10,681 nt of DNA from Thermoplasmata archaeon (GTDB lineage Archaea; Thermoplasmatota; Thermoplasmata; Lutacidiplasmatales; UBA184). The notes under the pieces are model-generated. The model worked only from the letters and a program-made list of their open reading frames with translations, was not told the origin of the DNA and searched no databases. The translations under genes were made by a program, and so were the position numbers. The first letter of the stretch is position 1. Every line of letters begins with the position of its first letter. The stretch lies in the NCBI GenBank assembly GCA_013044425.1, contig JABEUK010000109.1, forward strand, positions 1 through 10,681. Reading direction: 5' to 3'. Positions 5,844 through 10,681 of this stretch are shown here, piece after piece.

Positions 5844-7171
5844 AATCGACAGTCGCGCGCCATCCATCCCGGGCACGGGCTCAGGCGGGAAGGATCGTTG
5901 TCCTGCAGCGTCCGGGCCAGGTCGCGAGCGCGTGTCCGCCACAGACGAGCGAATGGCGTGACCGGCGCGAAGGAGTACGAGAGGACGCGCAGGGGCACCG
6001 GTCCGGAACCCTCCGGCTGCCCCGCAACGAACAGCCAGGCATGGTTCTCCCCGAGCGCGGCGCACCGGAACCCGAGTTCTATCGCGTACTGCGGCTGGCG
6101 CACTCGAACCTCCGGTGCGGACGGCAGGGTGCGGGTACGCCACACGCGCAGCAGGTACGGCATGCCCCGATACACGGGGACCGCTTCTTCGGGTTCCTCG
6201 GTCCGGGGGGCGTGGCGAGCGAGATCGCCGGGTGCTCCGCTCTCCAGCGCTTCGAAAAGGCGAGTTCGAATCGGATCCGAGGTTGCGTGCGGTAGGCCCA
6301 CCCGTTCCTCCGGTGCCGGAGGCCGGGTCCTCTCGAAGTACGCCTGTCGAGGATAGAGCAGGTCCCGAAAGCGCTCAACGACGAGCGGCGCTCGTCGTTC
6401 CCGGGCCCGGGCCGCGAGCCGCCAGCGCTCACCGGCCCCACGGTCCTCGACGATCCCGGCCAATCCCTCGAGGATGGGCGACGGCCCGCCCCCCTCGGCC
6501 CCGGTGCAGGAGCAGACGCGCTCGCGTCGGAACTCGCATCCTCGATCGAACCAGGCACACCGTGGCAACTCGGTCGGGCGTCCCTCCTCCCACGCCGTCC
6601 GCAGCGACTGCGCTCGCCGCTGGGCCTCCGCCCACAGCACGGCCGGATCGTGGAAGGAGATGTCGACGACGTGGGCATCGACCAGCTCGTCCCCGCGGGT
6701 GAGGAACATCGAGAGGCGGCCGGCCGGTCGCCCGAGGAGGCCGCAGTACATGCCCAGCTGCTCGACGTAATCCGGGCGCGCGCGAGCGAGGTCGTCGACG
6801 TCGATGGGACCGCTCGTCGTCTTCAGCTCGACGGGCACGTCCGTGAGGGCATCGATCCGGCCGATGATCCCCTCGCGCCGCACCCGCACCTCGAGGGGGG
6901 TCCCGGGACCGAGCTGCGCTCCGAGCCACAGATGCCAGCGTACGCCGGCCTCGAGACGCGCCTGAACGCTCGGAGGCTTCGGCAGCTCCGTCTGGCGCCT
7001 CCAGTACGCGATGCGGGGATTGACCAGGTCGGTCACGCTGATGGGCCGCAGCCCGCTTGCGACCTGGAGGCGAGGGGCGAGCTCGCGCTCGAGGAGAGTA
7101 TCCTCCTCGACTCGCACGGCGCCGGCCCACTCCTCGGAGGCCGGGTCGCGGGGGTCAGCGTCCGTTCCCAT
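5795..7171 (-). CDS. PD-(D/E)XK (RecB/Cas4-like) nuclease with a second, catalytically degenerate copy of the domain
   Basis: The 458-residue protein begins at the minus-strand ATG at 7169-7171. Residues 45-222 form a RecB-family nuclease domain: S45-VTDLVNPRIAYW resembles the Cas4 entry motif, His80 is a possible motif I histidine, Asp107 lies in GRID, Glu115-Leu-Lys117 is the E-x-K pair, and Q138-LGMY142 is the QhXXY motif. A four-cysteine motif closes the domain (C205, C212, C220, C222). Residues 265-449 repeat the same landmarks: DLLYPRQAYF (270-279), ELGFRC (365-370) and four cysteines (C433, C441, C447, C449), but without the Asp and Glu-x-Lys. The cysteines probably bind an iron-sulfur cluster or zinc. 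The gene stands alone on this strand, divergent from nadB and convergent with the acetyltransferase. A role in DNA repair or recombination is inferred from the fold only; no cas genes are nearby. Confidence 0.82.
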   Translation of the reverse strand: MGTDADPRDPASEEWAGAVRVEEDTLLERELAPRLQVASGLRPISVTDLVNPRIAYWRRQTELPKPPSVQARLEAGVRWHLWLGAQLGPGTPLEVRVRREGIIGRIDALTDVPVELKTTSGPIDVDDLARARPDYVEQLGMYCGLLGRPAGRLSMFLTRGDELVDAHVVDISFHDPAVLWAEAQRRAQSLRTAWEEGRPTELPRCAWFDRGCEFRRERVCSCTGAEGGGPSPILEGLAGIVEDRGAGERWRLAARARERRAPLVVERFRDLLYPRQAYFERTRPPAPEERVGLPHATSDPIRTRLFEALESGAPGDLARHAPRTEEPEEAVPVYRGMPYLLRVWRTRTLPSAPEVRVRQPQYAIELGFRCAALGENHAWLFVAGQPEGSGPVPLRVLSYSFAPVTPFARLWRTRARDLARTLQDNDPSRLSPCPGWMARDCRFQPECGCPPGSGRLQR

Positions 7172-7183
7172 GGACCTCCCACT

Positions 7184-7208
7184 CCCCGATCCTATGAGAA
7201 GGATGGGG
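7184..7208. repeat. Imperfect inverted repeat in the divergent nuclease/nadB intergenic region
   Basis: The arms ATCCT (7189-7193) and AGGAT (7200-7204) enclose a six-base loop, and the pairing extends as CCCC (7184-7187) with GGGG (7205-7208) across one bulged G at 7188. It lies in the 84-base gap between two divergent genes and covers the likely TATA position of the minus-strand nuclease. It could be an operator or only a chance hairpin in GC-rich DNA. Confidence 0.45.
7191..7197 (-). promoter_or_regulatory. Putative weak TATA-like box of the nuclease gene
   Basis: Read on the minus strand, TCATAGG is the only A/T-rich patch upstream of the nuclease start codon. Its centre at 7194 is 23 bases before the start at 7171, so it would yield a leaderless or nearly leaderless transcript. 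It sits inside the inverted repeat at 7184-7208. Confidence 0.3.
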
Positions 7209-7226
7209 GATCGACCGGAGCAAGTC

Positions 7227-7234
7227 GCTATGTT
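7227..7234 (+). promoter_or_regulatory. Putative TATA-like box of the L-aspartate oxidase gene
   Basis: GCTATGTT has the A of TAT at 7230, which is 26 bases before the GTG at 7256. The spacing matches the boxes before the signal peptidase and acyl-CoA dehydrogenase genes and predicts a leaderless message. It is the main reason, besides the protein alignment, to choose the GTG at 7256. Confidence 0.4.
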
Positions 7235-7255
7235 CTGGATCTCGGTCAGGGGGTC

Positions 7256-8806
7256 GTGGTCGATCTCGCCCGCCGCCCCCTCATCGTCGGTAGCGGGATC
7301 GCGGGCCTCTACGTAGCCCTCCGGTGCCACGAGCTCGGGCTGAAGCCGACCCTCGTCACGAAAGCGCGGCTCGAGGAGTCGAACACCCGGTATGCCCAGG
7401 GCGGCATCGCCGCGGCGATTGGATCGGACGACTCCATCGACCTCCACTTCGCCGACACGGTCCGCGCCGGAGCGGGTCTCGTCGACCGACCGGCGGCCCG
7501 GCTGCTCGCGCACGACGCCCCCGAACGGATCGCCGATCTCGTGCGGCTGGGGGTTCCCTTCGACACGGTCCATGGGGAGATCGCGCTCGGCCAAGAGGCC
7601 GCCCACTCTCGCCGACGCATCCTCCATGCCGGAGGCGACGCGACCGGGTTATCCATCGAAGAGACCCTCAAACGACGCGTCCTCGAGCTGGGCATCGAGG
7701 CCCGAGAACGCACGGTGTTGCGAGAGTTGCGCCTCTCCGCCACGCGCCGGGTCGTGGCCACGCTCTCCGACCCGGACGGGCGCGGGGTCGACCGGCTCGA
7801 CGCACGGCCGGTGATCCTCGCGACCGGTGGAGCGGGGAGCCTCTACCGGCAAAGCTCGAACCCATCGATCGCGACCGGAGAGGGCGTGGCTATCGCCTTC
7901 CGGGCCGGCGCGCTGGTGGCCGATATGGAATTCATCCAGTTCCATCCCACGGCATTCTACCGCCGCGGCGCTCCTCGCTATCTCATCTCGGAGGCGCTGC
8001 GGGGCGAGGGCGCCTCGCTGGTCAATGCCGACGGCGAGCGGTTCCTCGTCTCCGAGCACCGCGACGCGGAGCTCGCGCCGCGCGATATCGTCAGCCGTGC
8101 GATCGACCGGGAGATCCAACGCTCCGGTCATCCGTGCGTCTACCTCGACGCGACCGCCACTCCCCGCGACCGCTTGTTCGCACGCTTTCCCTCGATCTGC
8201 CACTTCCTCGCGGCCTACGACATCGATCCCTCTCGCGATCGCATCCCCGTCGCGCCGGTTGCGCACTACATGATCGGCGGCGTGCGGACGGATCTCGATG
8301 GCCGGACCACGCTTCCTTCCGTCTACGCCTGCGGCGAGGTCGCCTCTACGGGCGTGCACGGCGCCAACCGCCTCGGGAGCAACTCACTGATCGAGGGGCT
8401 CGTCTTCGGCGAGCGCGTTGCGCGGACGTTGGCGAAGCCGCGAGCCGGTAAGCCGCTTCGCACCCGGAGGACGCTCGCCATCGACTGGCCGGTGACCCCG
8501 GCCGGACCGCAGGAGGAAGGCACGTTCGAAGAGGTGCAGCAACTGCTGTGGGAACGGGTCGGGATCATCCGTGAGGCCGTCGGTCTCGAGAGCGCCCTGC
8601 GGGAGTTCGGACGGATCGGCGCGTCGGCCGAGCGCCGGACCGAGGCGTTCCCGAGCCACCTCTCCCACGCCGCTCTGACCGCCTACCTCATCGCCCGAGC
8701 GGCGCTCGCCCGCACCGAAAGCCGCGGCGCCCACTACCGATCCGATCATCCCGACCCGCGCCCGGAGTGGCAACTGCACCTTGGGCTCCAGCGCCGGACG
8801 AAGTGA
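7256..8806 (+). CDS. nadB: L-aspartate oxidase
   Basis: This FAD enzyme oxidises L-aspartate to iminoaspartate, the first step of de novo NAD synthesis. The 516 residues fit the family. Visible motifs are the dinucleotide fold IVGSGIAGL (10-18), NTRYAQGGIAAA (43-54), HSRRRILHAGGDATG (117-131), ATGGAG (188-193), EFIQFHPTAF (224-233), SEALRGEGA (244-252), HYMIGGV (336-342) and GEVASTGVHGANR (359-371). H229, R275, H336 and R371 fall at a constant offset of 15 from the E. coli active-site residues I recall as H244, R290, H351 and R386. The flavin-linking His of succinate dehydrogenase is replaced (RYAQGG), so FAD is not covalent and SdhA/FrdA is excluded. The frame stays open far upstream, but that part is antisense to the nuclease; no ATG is available, and GTG at 7256 gives the usual short N-terminus. 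nadA and nadC are not adjacent. Confidence 0.93.
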   Translation: MVDLARRPLIVGSGIAGLYVALRCHELGLKPTLVTKARLEESNTRYAQGGIAAAIGSDDSIDLHFADTVRAGAGLVDRPAARLLAHDAPERIADLVRLGVPFDTVHGEIALGQEAAHSRRRILHAGGDATGLSIEETLKRRVLELGIEARERTVLRELRLSATRRVVATLSDPDGRGVDRLDARPVILATGGAGSLYRQSSNPSIATGEGVAIAFRAGALVADMEFIQFHPTAFYRRGAPRYLISEALRGEGASLVNADGERFLVSEHRDAELAPRDIVSRAIDREIQRSGHPCVYLDATATPRDRLFARFPSICHFLAAYDIDPSRDRIPVAPVAHYMIGGVRTDLDGRTTLPSVYACGEVASTGVHGANRLGSNSLIEGLVFGERVARTLAKPRAGKPLRTRRTLAIDWPVTPAGPQEEGTFEEVQQLLWERVGIIREAVGLESALREFGRIGASAERRTEAFPSHLSHAALTAYLIARAALARTESRGAHYRSDHPDPRPEWQLHLGLQRRTK

Positions 8807-8829
8807 GGGGACTCCGGCGCTCCGTCAAC

Positions 8830-8837
8830 CGTTATCT
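8830..8837 (+). promoter_or_regulatory. Putative TATA-like box of the acyl-CoA dehydrogenase gene
   Basis: CGTTATCT lies in the 54-base gap after nadB, with the A of TTAT at 8834, 27 bases before the ATG at 8861. It predicts an independent, leaderless transcript for the acyl-CoA dehydrogenase rather than read-through from nadB. Confidence 0.42.
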
Positions 8838-8860
8838 CCGCCGCGGCGTCCCCTCCGGTC

Positions 8861-10015
8861 ATGGACCTCTACCTCTCGGACGAGGAGCGGGATCTACAGG
8901 AGGCGATCCGGCGGTTCGCCCGCAAAGAGGTCGCGCCGATTGCGGACAAGATGGACCGGGAGGACTACTTTCCTCGGGACGTCTTTCGACGCCTCGGCGA
9001 TGCGGGCTTCCTCGGCGTCTCCGTCCCCCCCGAGTACGGCGGCCTCGGACTCTCCTACCGCTGCCAGGCACTGATCCTGGAGGAGATCGCCCGGGTGAGC
9101 CCGGCCCTCGCGCTGAGCGTGGGGGCCCACTCCAATTTGTTCTGTGACAATCTCGCGCGCAACGGCTCCGACTCCCAGCGCAGCACCTTCCTGCCCCCGC
9201 TGGCCCGTGGGGAGCACATCGGGGCGCTCGCTCTCACCGAACCCGGCGCGGGTTCGGACGCGGTCGCGCTACGGACGGTCGCCATCCGGCAAGGGGATCG
9301 GTACGTGTTGAACGGCTCGAAGCAGTTCATCACCAACGGCCCGGTGGCGGATACGCTGCTCGTCTACGCGAAGACCGCACCGGACAAGGGACCGCACGGG
9401 ATCAGCGCGTTCATCGTTCCGCGCTCCGCGCCCGGCTTCGTGGTCGCGCGCAGTCTCGATAAGATGGGGATGCGGGGCTCGCCGACCGGCGAGCTCGCGT
9501 TCCAGGACTGCGAAATCCCGGCCGCGAACCTCGTCGGCCCGGAGAACGAGGGCGTTCGGATCATGATGGGGGGCCTCAACGTGGAGCGTGCCGTTCTCGC
9601 CGGGATCTCCGTGGGGATCACGGCGGAGTGCCTCGAGCGTTCGCTCGAGTACGCGCGTCAGCGCGAGCAGTTCGGTCAGAAGATCGGCCACTTCGAGCTC
9701 ATCGCGGCGAAGATCGCGAACATGTGGATGGACCTGGAGGCCTCGCGTCAACTCCTCTACGGCGCGTTGGCGGCAGTAACCCGCGACAAGCGCTCGGCCC
9801 GCGCGAGCGCGGCCGCGCTGACGTTCGCGAGCGAGGCGTCGACCCGCGCCGCGCTCGAAGCGATCCAGATCTGGGGTGGCTACGGCTACATGCGGGACGT
9901 CCCCCTCGAACGCCTCGCCCGGGATGCGAAGCTCCTCGAGATCGGAGCCGGGACGAGCGAGATACGGCGTCTCGTGATCGCCCGCGAGCTCCTCGGGCCC
10001 GGGTTCGAGCACTGA
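8861..10015 (+). CDS. Acyl-CoA dehydrogenase, isovaleryl-CoA dehydrogenase-like
   Basis: This flavoenzyme makes the 2,3-double bond in an acyl-CoA and passes electrons to an electron-transfer flavoprotein. The 384 residues cover the whole family fold: N-terminal helical domain (1-120), beta domain with ALTEPGAGSDA (124-134) and NGSKQFITNG (151-160), and C-terminal helical domain with REQFGQKIGHFEL (268-280), WGGYGYMRD (338-346) and IGAGTSEIRR (361-370). Most acyl-CoA dehydrogenases carry the catalytic Glu in the last motif (YEGT); here that position is Ala363. The base is instead expected at Glu242 in GLNVERAVLAG, the location used by isovaleryl-CoA dehydrogenase, whose overall sequence this closely resembles. 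Leucine catabolism is therefore the leading guess, with other branched acyl-CoAs possible. The phosphopantoate ligase gene starts 17 bases downstream and may be cotranscribed. Confidence 0.93.
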   Translation: MDLYLSDEERDLQEAIRRFARKEVAPIADKMDREDYFPRDVFRRLGDAGFLGVSVPPEYGGLGLSYRCQALILEEIARVSPALALSVGAHSNLFCDNLARNGSDSQRSTFLPPLARGEHIGALALTEPGAGSDAVALRTVAIRQGDRYVLNGSKQFITNGPVADTLLVYAKTAPDKGPHGISAFIVPRSAPGFVVARSLDKMGMRGSPTGELAFQDCEIPAANLVGPENEGVRIMMGGLNVERAVLAGISVGITAECLERSLEYARQREQFGQKIGHFELIAAKIANMWMDLEASRQLLYGALAAVTRDKRSARASAAALTFASEASTRAALEAIQIWGGYGYMRDVPLERLARDAKLLEIGAGTSEIRRLVIARELLGPGFEH

Positions 10016-10032
10016 CGGCCAGGCGGCACACG

Positions 10033-10681
10033 ATGCGGATCTCTCCCCGCCATCCCCGTGCTGCGAGCCTGCGCACCCGCGCCCATCTCGCCCGGGAGAT
10101 GCGCGAAGGGATCGTCGCGCCGGAAGGTCTGATCGCTCACGGACGCGGCGAGGCCTTCGACTACCTCCTCGGAGAGCGCAGTTCGGCGAGCGCCCGACGG
10201 GCCGAGCGCGCCGCCGCCGCGTGGCTCCTGGCGGCCCGACGCCCCGTGGTGAGCGTCAACGGCAACGTGGCGGCCCTCGCCGCACCACCGCTGGCGCGCC
10301 TCGTTCGCGCTCTCCCGCGCCTGCGGGTAGAGGTGAATCTGTTCCACCGCACTCCGGCGCGCGCCGCGAGGATCGCTTCCCGGCTTCGAGCCGTGGGGAT
10401 CCGGACGGTGCTCGGGGTTCACCCGACCGCACGGATCCCGAATCTCCCTTCCGACCGGGCCCTCGTCGACCGGGAAGGGATCGCCCAAGCCGACGTCTGC
10501 CTGATCCCGCTGGAGGACGGCGACCGCACGGAAGCGCTCCGCGCGCTCGGCATCCGCGTGATTTCGATCGATCTCAACCCGCTCTCGAGGACGAGCGAGC
10601 GAGCGGATCTGCCGATCGTCGATGAGCTCACTCGCGCACTCGACCACATCGCGCGGGCGATCCGCCGTCCCACGGCACGGG
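10033..10681 (+). CDS. 4-phosphopantoate--beta-alanine ligase (archaeal phosphopantothenate synthetase), cut by the window end
   Basis: This archaea-specific enzyme joins 4-phosphopantoate and beta-alanine with ATP to give 4-phosphopantothenate, replacing the bacterial PanC/pantothenate kinase order in coenzyme A synthesis. The window shows 216 residues of a family of about 250; no stop is reached. Diagnostic segments are HPRAASLRTR near the N-terminus, GIVAPEGLIAHGRGEAFDYL (26-45), VSVNGNVAAL (73-82), VEVNLFHRT (99-107), IPLEDGDRTEAL (158-169), ISIDLNPLSRT (177-187) and IVDELTRAL (195-203), which together match the family closely. The ATG at 10033 is the first good start after the acyl-CoA dehydrogenase stop, 17 bases downstream, with only a weak GGCGG upstream as a ribosome-binding candidate. 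Cotranscription with the dehydrogenase is likely from the spacing. Confidence 0.93.
   Translation, partial: MRISPRHPRAASLRTRAHLAREMREGIVAPEGLIAHGRGEAFDYLLGERSSASARRAERAAAAWLLAARRPVVSVNGNVAALAAPPLARLVRALPRLRVEVNLFHRTPARAARIASRLRAVGIRTVLGVHPTARIPNLPSDRALVDREGIAQADVCLIPLEDGDRTEALRALGIRVISIDLNPLSRTSERADLPIVDELTRALDHIARAIRRPTAR

Noticed and set aside
4758..6143. 461-codon minus-strand open frame across the acetyltransferase and the nuclease 3' end
   Set aside because: It shows only shadow-type composition, and it overlaps two genes with clear motifs, including the nuclease in a different frame of the same strand.
5795..7171. Calling the nuclease a Cas4 CRISPR protein
   Set aside because: The first iron-sulfur cysteine is absent, the cysteine spacing differs, the protein is about twice the usual Cas4 length, and there is no CRISPR array or other cas gene in the window.
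6650..7255. Open frame of over 200 codons continuous with and upstream of nadB
   Set aside because: It is antisense to the well-supported nuclease gene and has no family resemblance; an L-aspartate oxidase normally begins a few residues before the dinucleotide-binding motif, so the extension is a shadow frame of GC-rich coding DNA.
7256..8806. Succinate dehydrogenase or fumarate reductase flavoprotein
   Set aside because: The His that binds FAD covalently in those enzymes is missing (RYAQGG instead), there is no adjacent iron-sulfur subunit, and the motifs fit L-aspartate oxidase.
1..10681. tRNA, rRNA, CRISPR arrays, insertion sequences, attachment sites
   Set aside because: Reading both strands, I found no cloverleaf with a TTCRA-type arm, no regularly spaced repeats, no transposase motifs and no direct repeats flanking a segment.

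Overview
The window is a GC-rich (roughly two-thirds G+C by eye), densely coded stretch of an archaeal chromosome. Four things point to archaea: ribosomal protein S6e followed directly by translation factor aIF2 gamma, a Sec11-type signal peptidase with a Ser-His-Asp catalytic set, a short archaeal-type PRPP synthetase, and the archaea-specific 4-phosphopantoate--beta-alanine ligase. TATA-like boxes sit about 26 or about 40 bases before several start codons, as expected for archaeal promoters. The protein style suggests a high-GC, uncultivated Thermoplasmatota-like lineage, but that is only an inference.

Layout. Bases 1-621 hold the 3' end of a Ser/Thr/Val-rich protein of unknown function, probably exported. 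Bases 659-2462 are a tightly overlapping translation operon, rps6e - aIF2 gamma - trm112-like, joined by two ATGA stop/start overlaps. Bases 2599-3912 encode a signal peptidase I with long charged extensions at both ends. Bases 3986-5843 carry a PRPP synthetase followed after 19 bases by a two-domain GNAT acetyltransferase. Bases 5795-7171, on the minus strand, encode a PD-(D/E)XK (RecB/Cas4-like) nuclease whose 3' end overlaps the acetyltransferase gene. An 84-base divergent intergenic region with a hairpin separates it from an L-aspartate oxidase (7256-8806). Bases 8861-10015 encode an isovaleryl-CoA-dehydrogenase-like acyl-CoA dehydrogenase. The start of the phosphopantoate--beta-alanine ligase gene (10033 onward) runs off the window.

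Function as a whole. Most genes are informational or central-metabolic housekeeping: translation initiation and ribosome, methyltransferase activation, protein export, PRPP supply, the first step of NAD synthesis, coenzyme A synthesis and acyl-CoA oxidation. PRPP and iminoaspartate both feed nicotinamide nucleotide synthesis, and coenzyme A synthesis sits beside a CoA-ester dehydrogenase, but these links are loose.

The least ordinary gene is the minus-strand nuclease. Its second half appears to be a diverged copy of its first half that kept the fold landmarks and a four-cysteine motif but lost the catalytic Asp, Glu and Lys. I saw no CRISPR array, transposon, RNA gene, or cluster that would amount to a new multi-gene system. 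No gene-free stretch exceeds 140 bases.
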